Notes: generated by a model from the sequence alone, not told the origin. A DNA stretch of 33,521 nt from Burkholderiales bacterium (GCA_028869005.1 JAGWTJ010000008.1:1-33521); one strand, 5' to 3'. Positions 1-8,783 are shown, counted from the first letter of the stretch. Program-made: numbers and translations.

Positions 1-2
1 GC

Positions 3-1802
3 GTCGTCGCCCGGCGCACCGCGGCGGCGGCCATCGACGTCGTCGCGCGCGCGACCATCCTCTACGTGCAGGGTGCGCCGGGCACGCGGCCTGCGCTCGC
101 GGCGAGTCTGGCCGCCGGCGGCTGGCCGCTGCGCGTCGTCGGTGCGGCGCGCGCCGACACGCTGGTCGGCGAACTGGCCGGCTTCGACGCCGTGGTGCTC
201 GACGATGTGGCCATCGGCGACCTCGGCGCGCGCTTCTGGGCCACGCTCGTCGAGTCCGTGCAGCAGCGCGGCCTCGGACTGCTGGTGCTCGGCGGCGAGC
301 GCTCGTTCGCGCGCGGCGGCTATCGCGGCTCGGCGCTCGAATCGCTGCTGCCGGTGCTGTCGGAGCCGGCCGCGCTCGACCAGCCCGCCGCCATGCTCTT
401 TCTGGTCGACAAGTCGGGCAGCATGGGCGAGGGCAGCGGCGGCGTCGACCGCTTCGCGCTGGCGCAGCGCGCCGTCCTCGACACCGCGCGCGGCCTCGGC
501 GAGCGCGACGAGTTCGGTCTGATCGTCTTCGATGTCGCGCCCCGCGTGCTGGTGCCGCTCGCTGCGACGCAGGACGCGCTGGCGACGCTCGAACGCCCGT
601 GGCCGGCCACGCCCAACGGCGGCACGCGGCTCGGGCCGGCGATCGACGCCGCGGCCGCCGCGCTCGAGCGCTCGGGCACGGCGCGGCGCCTGCTCGTGCT
701 GGTGACCGACGGCTTTGTCGACGAGGCGTCGCTGGCCTCGGCACGCGCGCGGCTGGCTCGGGCGCACGTCGAGACGGTGGCGCTGGCCATCGGTCCCGAC
801 GCCGACGCCGCGGCGCTGCAGCGCCTCGTCGGCGATGCCGGCGTCGTGCTGCACGTCGGCGAAGCAGCCGAGTTGCCGGCCGTGATGCGCGCGAGCGTCG
901 AGCGACGCCGAGCACGCGTCGAGCGCGGTCCGTTCGACGCGCTGCAGCGCGCGCCGCTGCCCTTCGCGGGCGGCACGTTCGACGACTGGCCTCCGGTCGA
1001 CGCCTACCTCGCCACGCGCGCGCGGCCCGGTGCGCGCGTGGCCGTGCAGAGCGAACGCGGCGACCCGCTCGTCGCCTGGCAGCGCAGCGGGCTGGGTCGG
1101 GTGGCAGTCGTGACGAGCGGCCTCGGTCGCTGGACGCCGCGCTGGCTGTCGTGGGCCGCCTGGCCGCGGCTGGCCGGCGGCCTCGCCGACTGGGCCGGCG
1201 GTCTGTCGCTGCAGGGCCTGGCAACGGTCGACGTCAGCGAGCGCGGCGGGCGGCTCGCGATCGAAGTCGAGCAACGCGCGAGCCGCACCGCAGCCGCGGC
1301 CACGCCGTCCGCGTCGGTCGACATCGTCGAAGCGCCCGAACTGGCCGTCGAGACGCCCTCCGGGGCGCGCATCGCACTGGTGGCCGAGCCGCTGGCCCCC
1401 GGCCGCTGGCGTGCCGAGATGCCCGCCGCCGACCCCGGCCTGTACGCGGTGAGCGCGGCGACCGGTTCGGGGAGCGCGCGTCGCCTGCACCTGTGGCGCG
1501 GGCGCACCGAGGACGATGCGTGGGGCATTGCCCCCGAGCTCACCCGCTGGCAGGCCGAGGGTCTGCTGCAGCGCTGGACGCCGCACGCGCTCGCGCGGCT
1601 GCGTGCGCCCGACGACCCGACGCGGCTGCCCGACCGCTCGCTGCTCGTGCTCGCCCTGACCTTGTTCGTGGCCGGCGTGCTCGTCGATCGCGCGGCGCCC
1701 GTGTCCGACGCGTGGCGCGCGCTCGTGCGCCGCGGCCGGCGCCGGCTCGCCTCGGCGGCGGGCCCGGGCGCGGGGCTGCAAGGCCAGCGCCCGCGCTCCT
1801 GA
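3..1802 (+). CDS. von Willebrand factor A domain membrane protein (5' end outside window)
   Basis: The frame is open to the left edge of the window, so the N-terminus is missing; a GTG at 66 is in frame but lies inside the protein. A class-I-glutamine-amidotransferase-like alpha/beta segment (about the first 120 residues of the fragment) is followed by a VWA domain with an intact MIDAS start, DKSGS, near fragment residue 136, and VTDG further on. VWA domains bind divalent metal and mediate protein interactions. A second Rossmann-like part follows, then a hydrophobic segment near the C-terminus (LLVLALTLFVAGVLV) and a basic tail, which indicate a membrane anchor. This arrangement resembles the large BatA/glutamine-amidotransferase-like VWA proteins often found beside MoxR-type ATPases, but that neighbourhood is out of view. 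The gene runs into the fbp genes head to head with only 10 bp between stop codons. Confidence 0.85.
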   Translation, partial: VVARRTAAAAIDVVARATILYVQGAPGTRPALAASLAAGGWPLRVVGAARADTLVGELAGFDAVVLDDVAIGDLGARFWATLVESVQQRGLGLLVLGGERSFARGGYRGSALESLLPVLSEPAALDQPAAMLFLVDKSGSMGEGSGGVDRFALAQRAVLDTARGLGERDEFGLIVFDVAPRVLVPLAATQDALATLERPWPATPNGGTRLGPAIDAAAAALERSGTARRLLVLVTDGFVDEASLASARARLARAHVETVALAIGPDADAAALQRLVGDAGVVLHVGEAAELPAVMRASVERRRARVERGPFDALQRAPLPFAGGTFDDWPPVDAYLATRARPGARVAVQSERGDPLVAWQRSGLGRVAVVTSGLGRWTPRWLSWAAWPRLAGGLADWAGGLSLQGLATVDVSERGGRLAIEVEQRASRTAAAATPSASVDIVEAPELAVETPSGARIALVAEPLAPGRWRAEMPAADPGLYAVSAATGSGSARRLHLWRGRTEDDAWGIAPELTRWQAEGLLQRWTPHALARLRAPDDPTRLPDRSLLVLALTLFVAGVLVDRAAPVSDAWRALVRRGRRRLASAAGPGAGLQGQRPRS

Positions 1803-1812
1803 CGGGCTGCGC

Positions 1813-2529
1813 TTAGGTTCCTGCGGTCAGCAGCGAACGCGCCCACTCGCCGCACTCGCCCGCGACGATGGCGGCGTGCGGTGCGTCGACTTCGAGCCGG
1901 CCCTCGCGCAGCAGCAGCACGCGCGCGCCGAGTTCCACCGCGTCGGCCGGATCGTGCGTGACGACGATCGCCGCCTGACCGCGCGCCAGCTGCGCCTTCA
2001 ATCGCACAAGCAGATCGGCGCGCGTCAGCCGGTCGACGTTGCCGAACGGCTCGTCGAGCAGCAGCAGCCGGGACTCGGCGGCGAGCGCGCGCGCCAGCGA
2101 CACGCGCTGCGCCTCGCCGCCCGACAGCGTCGCCACGTCGCGACCGTCCATCGCCGCGAGACCCATGTCGGCGAGCGCCTGGCGGGCACGCGCGCGACGC
2201 ACGTCGCGTGTGGCGCCGCGGATGCCGAAGCCGGCGTTGTCGACAGCGTCCAGATGCGGGAACAGCGTCGCATCCTGGAACGCCACCGCCAGCCCCCGGT
2301 GCTCGGGCGCGCGCACGATGCGCCCCGGCACCGACACCGCCTCGCCGCCCAGCCGCACCTCGCCTGCGGTGGGGGCGTCGAAGCCGGCGACGAGACGCAG
2401 CAGCGAGGTCTTGCCGCTGCCCGAGCGCCCGAGGACGGCGACGACTTCGCCGGCTGCCATCTCGAAGCCGAGATCGGCCACCAGCGCCCGGCCGGCGACG
2501 ACCCTGGACAAGTGCGAGACGGACAGCAC
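1813..2529 (-). CDS. fbpC: Fbp-type ferric iron ABC transporter ATP-binding protein
   Basis: Cytoplasmic ATPase that powers the permease encoded just upstream. All ABC landmarks are visible: Walker A GRSGSGKT (residues 34-41), Q-loop in VAFQDATLFPHL, signature LSGGEAQRVSLARAL, Walker B LLLLDEP and the H-loop VTHD. At 238 aa it is short for FbpC/PotA-type ATPases (often about 350 aa) and lacks the C-terminal TOBE-type regulatory extension. I chose the GTG at 2529 because GGAG sits 5 nt upstream; a TTG at 2547 would add six residues but has no visible ribosome binding site. The gene is the third of a minus-strand operon, 30 bp after the permease stop. Iron as substrate rests on the binding protein in the operon; thiamine or another substrate cannot be excluded from the ATPase alone. 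Confidence 0.88.
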   Translation of the reverse strand: MLSVSHLSRVVAGRALVADLGFEMAAGEVVAVLGRSGSGKTSLLRLVAGFDAPTAGEVRLGGEAVSVPGRIVRAPEHRGLAVAFQDATLFPHLDAVDNAGFGIRGATRDVRRARARQALADMGLAAMDGRDVATLSGGEAQRVSLARALAAESRLLLLDEPFGNVDRLTRADLLVRLKAQLARGQAAIVVTHDPADAVELGARVLLLREGRLEVDAPHAAIVAGECGEWARSLLTAGT

Positions 2530-2559
2530 GGTGACTCCGGGATGCAAGGGCGTGGCGAT

Positions 2560-4119
2560 TCAGCGCCGCACGGCATCGAGCCGCGCCATGCGCCAGGCGA
2601 GCAGCGCCAGAGGCAGCAGCATCAGCGCCTGTGACAGCAGCACCCAGACCGCGGCGCGGTCCATGTTCTGGAAGCGCGAGAAGGCGTAGATCTTCAGCGC
2701 CAGCGACGAGTAGCCGAAGGGCTGCAGCATGAGGCTCAGGTCGAGCTCCTTGACCGTCTCGAGGAACACCAGCGCAGCGCCGAGCACCAGCGCCGGCCGC
2801 AGATGGCCGGCGAAGGCGACGGCACGCGCACGCAGCGCCCCGGCGCCGAAGGCGCGCGCGGCATCGATCAGCGCCGGCGGCGTGCGCCTGAGCGCGTCGA
2901 GCGCCGGCAGCATCGCGAACGGCATGAGGCGCAGCGCGGCCGGCACGACCACCAGCAGCCGCGTGTCGCGCAGCGCGCCGAGCCGCTCGGCGAGCCAGCT
3001 GCCGTCGCGGCTCATCATCACGAAGGCCAGCGCCAGCACGAGCGAGGGCAGGAAGTAGTTGAGCAGGAACAGCCAGGGCGCGCGCTCGGCCAGGCGCGAA
3101 CGCACACCGGCGCGCAGCGCGACGGCGCTGGCCGCGCAGACGACGAACACCACCGCCGCCACGGCCGCCGCCGTGACGGCGGTGCTGAGCAGATCGCCGG
3201 GGATGTCGGCGAAGCGCGTGCGCGGCCAGCTCGTCGCGGCCCAAAGCAGCATGAAGGACTCGGGCACGAAGAAGCCCGGCAGCGACCAGCCGATGCACCA
3301 CGCCAGCAGCGCCGCCGCCGCCGCGCCGCCGAGCGGCCGGCGCGCCGCCGAGGCCGCCGCCGGCGGCACCGGGTTCTGACTCATGATCGAGGTCGAAGCC
3401 CAGGCCGCCGCCGCCACCAGCGCCAGCGCGGGCACGATGAGCACGGTCGAGACGATCGCCGCCACCTGCGAGCTCTGGCTGGCCAGCCACAGGTTGTGCA
3501 TGCCGACGCTCAGCGTGTCGATGCCCAGGCGCTCGGCGGTGGCGTAGTCGCCGACGGCCTGCGCGAAGACGATCATCAGCCCGGCGGCCACCGGCACCGC
3601 ATACAGCGGCAGGTGCACGCGCACGAGGCGCGCGCGCGCGCCGTGGCCGAGCGCGGCCGCGAGTTCGGTGAACGCGCGCGGCATGCGCGACGCGGCGATG
3701 CGAAAGACGACGAACACGTACGGTGCGCAGGCGAGACCCAGGTTCATCGCCAGCGCATGCCGGCTGGCGAAGAATTCGTGCGAGGTGACGACGGTCCAGG
3801 TGTTGGCCGTGACCGACGGCGCGAACAGCAGCGGCAGCAACGCCAGCACGCCGACCAGGCCGCGGCCGCGGAACTCGAAGCGGCTCACCAGCACCGCCGG
3901 CACGGCGCCGACGGCGAACGCCAGCGCCGCCGCCTCGAGCGCCACGGCGAGGCTGGACAGCGACTGGTGCGGCAGCGTGGTCGACGCGAAGTGCGCGAGC
4001 CAGCCGCCTTGCGACAGGATCGGCAGCGCCGCCAGCAGCAGATATCCCGCCGGCAGCAGCGCGCCGGCGGCCAGTGCCGCCGCCAGCAAACGCCGAAGCG
4101 CTTCAGCGCTCGCGGTCAA
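2560..4119 (-). CDS. fbpB: Fbp-type ferric iron ABC transporter permease (two fused permease domains)
   Basis: Inner-membrane permease of 519 aa with many hydrophobic segments and two ABC permease halves in one chain, the usual form for FbpB/SfuB. Each half carries an EAA-type loop that contacts the ATPase: around FTELAAALGHGARARLVRVHLP in the first half and LIDAARAFGAGALRARAVAF in the second. The best start is a TTG at 4117-4119 that lies inside the end of the binding-protein gene (17-nt overlap), so translation is probably coupled; no ATG or GTG exists nearby and the Shine-Dalgarno match is weak. The ATPase gene follows after 30 bp. The operon order binding protein, permease, ATPase is standard for this family. 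Confidence 0.9.
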   Translation of the reverse strand: MTASAEALRRLLAAALAAGALLPAGYLLLAALPILSQGGWLAHFASTTLPHQSLSSLAVALEAAALAFAVGAVPAVLVSRFEFRGRGLVGVLALLPLLFAPSVTANTWTVVTSHEFFASRHALAMNLGLACAPYVFVVFRIAASRMPRAFTELAAALGHGARARLVRVHLPLYAVPVAAGLMIVFAQAVGDYATAERLGIDTLSVGMHNLWLASQSSQVAAIVSTVLIVPALALVAAAAWASTSIMSQNPVPPAAASAARRPLGGAAAAALLAWCIGWSLPGFFVPESFMLLWAATSWPRTRFADIPGDLLSTAVTAAAVAAVVFVVCAASAVALRAGVRSRLAERAPWLFLLNYFLPSLVLALAFVMMSRDGSWLAERLGALRDTRLLVVVPAALRLMPFAMLPALDALRRTPPALIDAARAFGAGALRARAVAFAGHLRPALVLGAALVFLETVKELDLSLMLQPFGYSSLALKIYAFSRFQNMDRAAVWVLLSQALMLLPLALLAWRMARLDAVRR

Positions 4120-5173
4120 ACTTGATCTCGTTGACCAGCTTGATCGCTTCCTCGCGCTTGCCCGCCATCGCCTCCAGCGGCACGAAGTCGATCTTGAAGC
4201 GGCCGCCGACGATGCCCTGCTCGGCGCCGAGCTTGACCATCAGCGGCGGCACCGGCACGTCGGGTCGCACCGAGTACTGCTTGGTGGCGTCGACCATCAT
4301 CTGCTGGCCCTCGCGCGAGGCGACGAACTCGAGGAAGCGGTTGGCCAGATCGCGGTTGTCGCGGTTCTTGGTCAGCGCCGAGGCCGAGCGCATGATGAAA
4401 GTGCCCTTGGCTTCCTGGTTCGGGAACACCACGTTCACCGCATCGGCCCAGGGCTTTTGCTGCGCATTGGCCTGCATCAGCGCGTAGTAGTAGCTGTTGA
4501 CCACGGCCACGTCGCACTTGCCTTCGAAGATGCCGCGCGCCTGCTCGCGATCGTTGCCCTTGGGCGTACGCGCCAGGTTGTCCGACAGGCCCTGGACCAC
4601 GCTGCGCGCCTTGGCCTCGCCATAGGAGCTCAGGAACTGGCCGAACAGGGCCAGGTTGTAGTCGTGGCTGCCGGAGCGGATGCAGATGCGGCCCTTCCAC
4701 TTGGGTGACGCAAGACCGTCGTAGCTCGAGATCTCGCCCGGCTTGACACGGGTGTTCGAGTAGAAGATGAGCCGCGCGCGATAGGCGTCGACGAAGTACA
4801 GGTTGTCGCGCCCCATGAACTCCTTGGGGATCTCGGCCTTGATGGTCGTCGACTCGATGGGATCGAGCAGGCCGCGCTGCGCGGCGATCTCCATCAGTTC
4901 GGCGTCCTTGGTGATCACCACGTCGGCCTCGGTCGGGCGGGTCTCGAGGCGATTGACCAGCCCCTGGTCCATGAACACGCCCTCGACCTTAGCGCCGCTC
5001 CTGGCCTCGAAGGCGTCGAGGATCGGGCGCAGCGTACCCTGGTCGGTGCGATCGGAGACGATGCGCAGCACGCGCTGCTGCGCTGTCGCGGGGCCGGCCA
5101 GGGCGAGCGCACCGGCCAGCAGCAGCAGCCGGGGAAGGGTGCGCGGCAGGGTACGCGTCGGGTCGTGGTTCAT
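4103..5173 (-). CDS. fbpA: Periplasmic Fe(3+)-binding protein of the ABC transporter
   Basis: Extracytoplasmic solute-binding protein of 356 aa. It begins with a signal peptide: Arg-containing n-region, hydrophobic core LLLLAGALALAGPATA, probable cleavage after residue 31 (ATA/QQ). The mature part starts like FbpA/FutA (RVLRIVSDRTDQG) and contains VITKDAELMEI and the Tyr cluster NSYYYALM (residues 227-233), the position where ferric-binding proteins use two Tyr ligands. The ATG at 5173 is preceded by GAGAGGA at 7 nt, a good Shine-Dalgarno; the open frame continues much further upstream but lacks this support. It is the first gene of the operon and is transcribed away from the ebo cluster. I saw no clear Fur box upstream, so iron regulation is not shown. 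Confidence 0.92.
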   Translation of the reverse strand: MNHDPTRTLPRTLPRLLLLAGALALAGPATAQQRVLRIVSDRTDQGTLRPILDAFEARSGAKVEGVFMDQGLVNRLETRPTEADVVITKDAELMEIAAQRGLLDPIESTTIKAEIPKEFMGRDNLYFVDAYRARLIFYSNTRVKPGEISSYDGLASPKWKGRICIRSGSHDYNLALFGQFLSSYGEAKARSVVQGLSDNLARTPKGNDREQARGIFEGKCDVAVVNSYYYALMQANAQQKPWADAVNVVFPNQEAKGTFIMRSASALTKNRDNRDLANRFLEFVASREGQQMMVDATKQYSVRPDVPVPPLMVKLGAEQGIVGGRFKIDFVPLEAMAGKREEAIKLVNEIKFDRER

Positions 5174-5586
5174 GAAGCGGTCCTCTCGGTGGATGGGTGG
5201 CGCGCCGATACGGGCCGGGCATTCTGTGCGACTGGGCCGCGGCGACAGCGTGAAAGTCGCCACGGATCGGCCCGGCACCCCACGTTCGTGGGTCGAGCCC
5301 GTCGAATCCGACGCGCTGCCCGTTCGAACCACCGAAGGCGACGCCCTCGTGCGGAGCATCACGCGAGCGGCCGTGCCACCCCCCGAGGTCGAGTGTGACT
5401 GCCTGCGGGGTGCGCCGCTAAACTCGGTCGCAAGGGAAGCGTCACGTTGTTCCAGGTTCACGTCAAAGCCGTTGCCGACACACCATCCGCAGCGCTGCCA
5501 CGCTTCGATCGACATGCCGATCGCGGTCATCGCCCCCTGCGCGACGAGGTCGCCGACCTCGCGCTGCACCGCGCCAAGCCGGCGGC
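5174..5586. other. Divergent intergenic region between fbpA and the ebo cluster
   Basis: A 413-bp region between two divergent operons. The left part holds the fbpA leader. The right part holds a candidate ebo promoter (5395-5424) and a candidate small ORF (5447-5590). Long frames crossing it on both strands look like extensions of real genes rather than genes. No Fur-box palindrome, tRNA or strong hairpin was found. Confidence 0.6.
5395..5424 (+). promoter_or_regulatory. Candidate sigma-70-type promoter for the ebo operon
   Basis: GTGACT at 5395-5400 (4 of 6 to TTGACA) and TAAACT at 5419-5424 (4 of 6 to TATAAT) are separated by 18 bp. The site lies about 160 bp before eboF and just before the candidate small ORF at 5447, in one of the less GC-rich spots of the region. 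Transcription would start near 5431. This is by motif only. Confidence 0.4.
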
Positions 5587-5590
5587 ATGA
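5447..5590 (+). CDS. Candidate small ORF coupled to eboF (47 aa, unknown)
   Basis: A TTG at 5447 opens a 47-residue frame (starting FQVHVKAVADTPSAALPRF after the initiator, ending LALHRAKPAA) that stops with TGA at 5588-5590, overlapping the eboF ATG as ATGA. AGGGAA at 5433-5438 lies 8 nt before the TTG, and the candidate promoter lies just upstream. eboF itself has no visible Shine-Dalgarno, which fits coupling to this frame. Against it: the first half has several A/T third positions unlike neighbouring genes, the start is TTG, and I recognise no family. It could be a leader peptide, a small protein, or chance. Confidence 0.35.
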   Translation: MFQVHVKAVADTPSAALPRFDRHADRGHRPLRDEVADLALHRAKPAA

Positions 5591-6969
5591 CGCCGACGCT
5601 GGTGCTCGACGTGGTCGGGCTCACGCCTGCGCTGCTGCCGCACGCGCCGCACCTGAGCGCGCTGGCGCGCCAAGGCGGCATGCGGCCGCTGGCCACGGCG
5701 CTGCCGGCCGTCACCACGACGGTGCAGTCGACGATGCTCACCGGCCTCGCGCCGCGCGAGCACGGCATCGTCGCCAACGGCTGGTATTTCCGCGACCTGT
5801 CCGAGATCTGGCTGTGGCGCCAGTCCAACCGGCTGGTGGGCGGCGAGAAGGTGTGGGAGGCTGCGCGGCGACGCGATCCGGCCTTCACCTGCGCCAAGCT
5901 GTTCTGGTGGTACAACATGTACGCGGCAGTGGACTGGGCCATCACGCCGCGGCCGATGTACTTGGCCGACGGGCGCAAGCTGCCCGACATCCACACCCAC
6001 CCGGCCGCGCTGCGCGACGAGTTGCAACAGCGTCTGGGCGAGTTCCCGCTCTTTCGCTTCTGGGGCCCGGGCGCCGACATCGTGTCGAGCCAGTGGATCG
6101 CCGCCAGCGCACTGCACGTGATGCGCGAGCAGCGGCCGACGCTCACGCTCGTCTATCTGCCGCATCTGGACTACGACCTGCAGCGCCTGGGGCCGCACCA
6201 CGAAGGCATCGCGGCGCAGGTGGCGGCGGTCGACGCGCTGTGTGCGCCGCTCATCGAAGAGGCACGCCGGCAGGGCGCGCACGTCATCGCGCTGTCGGAG
6301 TACGGCATCACCGAGGTCTCGCGGCCGGTGCACATCAACCGCGCGCTGCGTCGGGCCGGCTGGCTGAAGGTGCGCAGCGAGCGCGGGCTCGAGCAACTCG
6401 ACGCCGGCGCCTCGGATGCCTTCGCCGTCGCCGATCACCAGATCGCGCATGTCTACGTCGCACGGCCCGAACTGCTGCCCGAGGTGGCGGCCTGCCTGGC
6501 CGCGCTGCCGGGGGTGGAGGCCGTGCTCGACGAGGCCGGCAAGCGTGCCGCCGGGATCGACCATCCGCGCGCCGGCGAACTGGTGGCGCTGGCGGCTGCC
6601 GACAGCTGGTTCACCTACTACCACTTCCTCGACGACGCCAAGGCGCCCGACTTCGCGCGCTGCGTCGAGATCCACCGCAAGCCCGGCTACGACCCGGCGG
6701 AGCTGTTCATCGATCGGCAGATCCGCTTGCCCAAGGTCGCCGTCGCGACGCGGCTGGCGCGCAAGCTGCTCGGCATGCGCTACCTGATGGACGTGATCGG
6801 GCTCGACGCCACCGTCGTGCGCGGCTCGCACGGGCGACCGACCGATCGACCCGAGGACGGGCCGCTGTTCATCACCTCCGCGCCCGAGTTGCTGCCGGCC
6901 GACGGGCCGGTGCCGGCGGCGGCCGTCAAGCAACTGCTGCTCGACCACCTCTTCCCGCACGCCGGTTGA
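5587..6969 (+). CDS. eboF: EboF: alkaline-phosphatase-superfamily (nucleotide pyrophosphatase-like) protein
   Basis: 460 aa, no signal peptide or membrane segment seen, so probably cytoplasmic. The fold is recognisable from an N-terminal metal Asp (VLDVVG, D8), a Thr nucleophile region (AVTTTVQSTMLTG, T43 or T44), HLDYDLQRLGP (D195), SEYG (237-240), HRKPGYDP (363-370) and GSHG (413-416). In active nucleotide pyrophosphatases the third site reads DxxxHxxGP and the fourth DHG; here the His is Gln199 and the pair is Glu238-Tyr239, so metal binding differs or is weakened. The start ATG overlaps the stop of a candidate small ORF and lacks its own ribosome binding site. It is first of the six recognisable ebo genes, 19 bp before eboA. 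The substrate is unknown. Confidence 0.88.
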   Translation: MTPTLVLDVVGLTPALLPHAPHLSALARQGGMRPLATALPAVTTTVQSTMLTGLAPREHGIVANGWYFRDLSEIWLWRQSNRLVGGEKVWEAARRRDPAFTCAKLFWWYNMYAAVDWAITPRPMYLADGRKLPDIHTHPAALRDELQQRLGEFPLFRFWGPGADIVSSQWIAASALHVMREQRPTLTLVYLPHLDYDLQRLGPHHEGIAAQVAAVDALCAPLIEEARRQGAHVIALSEYGITEVSRPVHINRALRRAGWLKVRSERGLEQLDAGASDAFAVADHQIAHVYVARPELLPEVAACLAALPGVEAVLDEAGKRAAGIDHPRAGELVALAAADSWFTYYHFLDDAKAPDFARCVEIHRKPGYDPAELFIDRQIRLPKVAVATRLARKLLGMRYLMDVIGLDATVVRGSHGRPTDRPEDGPLFITSAPELLPADGPVPAAAVKQLLLDHLFPHAG

Positions 6970-6988
6970 CGCCGCCGAGTCTCGCCTC

Positions 6989-7849
6989 ATGAGCCCCGCC
7001 GAACTGCTGCAGCAATGGCTGGCCGCGCGTCTCGACGCCGCCGGCCGCGACTGGCTGGACAGCGCGGTGGCCGCGCTGCGCGGGCCGAACGCCGAGCGCG
7101 AGCTCTATCGCAGCGTGAGTCTGGTCTCGCGCAAGCTGGGCAAGGAGCCGCTGGCGCTCGACCGCGCCGCGTTGGCCGCGGCCGATGCGGCACGCCGCGG
7201 CTGGGATCCGTCGGCGTGGACGCTCGACCAGGCCGCGCGCGTGCGCCTGCTGCTGGCCACGGGCGATGCCGGCGAGACCTTCGCGCGCCGCCTCGACCAG
7301 CTCTGCGCCACCGCCGACCTCGACGAGCTGGTGGCCTTCTACAGCGGCCTGCCGCTGTACCCCGACGCGCCGCGCCATCGCCTGCGCGCCGCAGAGGGCG
7401 TGCGTTCCAACAAGCGCGTGGTGTTCGAGGCCGTCGTGCACCGCAACCCGTACCCGGCGGAACAGCTGGCCGAAGACGCCTGGAACCAGATGGTGCTCAA
7501 GGCCTTGTTCGTCGGCGCAGCGCTGGATCCCATCGTCGGCCTCGACCGGCGCGCCAACGCCACGCTGGCACGCATGCTGTGCGACTACGCGCACGAGCGC
7601 TGGGCCGCCAGGCGAGCGGTGAGCCCGGAGCTGTGGCGCTGCGTCGGCCCCTTCGCCAGCGGCGAGCGTGTCGCCGATCTGGCGCGCGTGCTCGACGGCG
7701 GCACGCCGGCCGAGCGTGCAGCCGCGGCGCTGGCGCTCTACCGTGCCCCCACGGCCGAGGCGCGCGCGCTGCTCGAGCGCCACGGCGCGTTGCGCGACGC
7801 CGTGGCGACAGGCGCCGTGACCTGGTCTTCGGTGCTCGACGCTGCCTGA
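6989..7849 (+). CDS. eboA: EboA domain protein
   Basis: 286 aa, soluble, without signal peptide or transmembrane segment, rich in Ala, Leu and Arg and apparently all-helical. The family is defined by its place in ebo clusters; the recognisable core is a stretch near residues 140-175 containing NPYPAEQLAEDAWNQMVLKA, followed by FVGAALDPIVGLDRRAN. No catalytic motif is evident and the biochemical role is unknown; a scaffold or helical-repeat role is one possibility but is inference. The ATG at 6989 begins 19 bp after eboF; the Shine-Dalgarno match is weak. The TatD-like gene follows after 25 bp. Confidence 0.87.
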   Translation: MSPAELLQQWLAARLDAAGRDWLDSAVAALRGPNAERELYRSVSLVSRKLGKEPLALDRAALAAADAARRGWDPSAWTLDQAARVRLLLATGDAGETFARRLDQLCATADLDELVAFYSGLPLYPDAPRHRLRAAEGVRSNKRVVFEAVVHRNPYPAEQLAEDAWNQMVLKALFVGAALDPIVGLDRRANATLARMLCDYAHERWAARRAVSPELWRCVGPFASGERVADLARVLDGGTPAERAAAALALYRAPTAEARALLERHGALRDAVATGAVTWSSVLDAA

Positions 7850-7874
7850 ATCTCGCTTTCGCAGGAGAACCTCC

Positions 7875-8783
7875 ATGCGCTTCATCGACCCGCACATCCA
7901 CATGTCCGCGCGCACGACGGACGACTACGAACGCATGCGCGAGGCCGGCATCGTCGCCGTCATCGAGCCGGCGTTCTGGCTCGGCCAGCCGCGCACCAGC
8001 GTCGGCAGCTTCGTCGACTACCTGTCGAGCCTGGTCGGCTGGGAGCGCTTTCGCGCCTCGCAGTTCGGCATCCGCCACTACTGCACGATGGGCCTCAACA
8101 GCAAGGAGGCCAACAACGAGGCGCTGGCCGAGGCCGTGATGGGCATCCTGCCGCGCTACCTGAGCAAGGAAGGCGTGGTGGCGGTGGGCGAGATCGGCTA
8201 CGACGACCAGACCGCGCTCGAAGACCGCTACTACCGCGCGCAGCTCGCGCTGGCCGTCGAGTACGACATGCTGGTGATGGTGCACACGCCGCACCGCGAC
8301 AAGAAGGCCGGCACCGTGCGCAGCATGGACGTGGCGCTCGAGATGGGCATGCAGCCCGCTCGCGTGGTCATCGACCACAACAACGAGGAGACCGTGCGCG
8401 ACGTGCTCGACCGCGGCTTCTGGGCCGGCTTCACGCTCTATCCACACACCAAGATGGGCCACGAGCGCATGGTCGACATCGTGCGCAAGTACGGCTCGCA
8501 CCGCATCTTCATCGACTCCAGCGCCGACTGGGGCGTGTCGGACCCGCTCGCCGTGCCCAAGACGGCGCGCCTGATGATCGAGCGCGGCATCGCGCCGGCC
8601 GACGTCGAGGCGGTGTGCTACGGCAACGCGCTGGCCGCCTACGGCCCGAGCGGCCAGATCTCGGAGTCCGATTGGAGCGCGCCGGCGGCGGTCGACCAGC
8701 GTCAGTTCTTCGAGGGCAACACCGTGCTGCGCGGCCAGGCGCCGCGCGTGGACGGCGTCGCCGCGCCGGTGCCCGCCAAGTAG
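7875..8783 (+). CDS. eboB: EboB: TatD-family metal-dependent hydrolase
   Basis: 302 aa amidohydrolase-superfamily TIM barrel. Metal ligands are all visible: HxH near the N-terminus (DPHIHM, H7 and H9), Glu106 in VGEIGYDD, His137 in MVHTPH, His168 in VIDHNNEE and Asp214 in FIDSSADWG. Members of the TatD family include DNases and other phosphoesterase-type or amide hydrolases; in ebo clusters the substrate is unknown. An AGGAG at about 7862-7866 precedes the ATG at a suitable distance. Unlike most of the cluster, it ends in TAG and is followed by 74 bp of non-coding sequence before eboD, with no strong hairpin in it. Confidence 0.9.
   Translation: MRFIDPHIHMSARTTDDYERMREAGIVAVIEPAFWLGQPRTSVGSFVDYLSSLVGWERFRASQFGIRHYCTMGLNSKEANNEALAEAVMGILPRYLSKEGVVAVGEIGYDDQTALEDRYYRAQLALAVEYDMLVMVHTPHRDKKAGTVRSMDVALEMGMQPARVVIDHNNEETVRDVLDRGFWAGFTLYPHTKMGHERMVDIVRKYGSHRIFIDSSADWGVSDPLAVPKTARLMIERGIAPADVEAVCYGNALAAYGPSGQISESDWSAPAAVDQRQFFEGNTVLRGQAPRVDGVAAPVPAK

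Noticed and set aside
1004-3490. 828-residue open frame on the minus strand, crossing from the VWA gene into the fbp genes
   Set aside because: It is antisense or out of frame to clearly homologous genes throughout, has low-complexity Ala/Arg/Gly composition and crosses a convergent gene boundary, as expected for shadow frames at this GC content.
5174-5400. Fur box in front of the iron transporter
   Set aside because: No sequence near the 19-bp GATAATGATAATCATTATC palindrome was seen; the region is GC-rich throughout.
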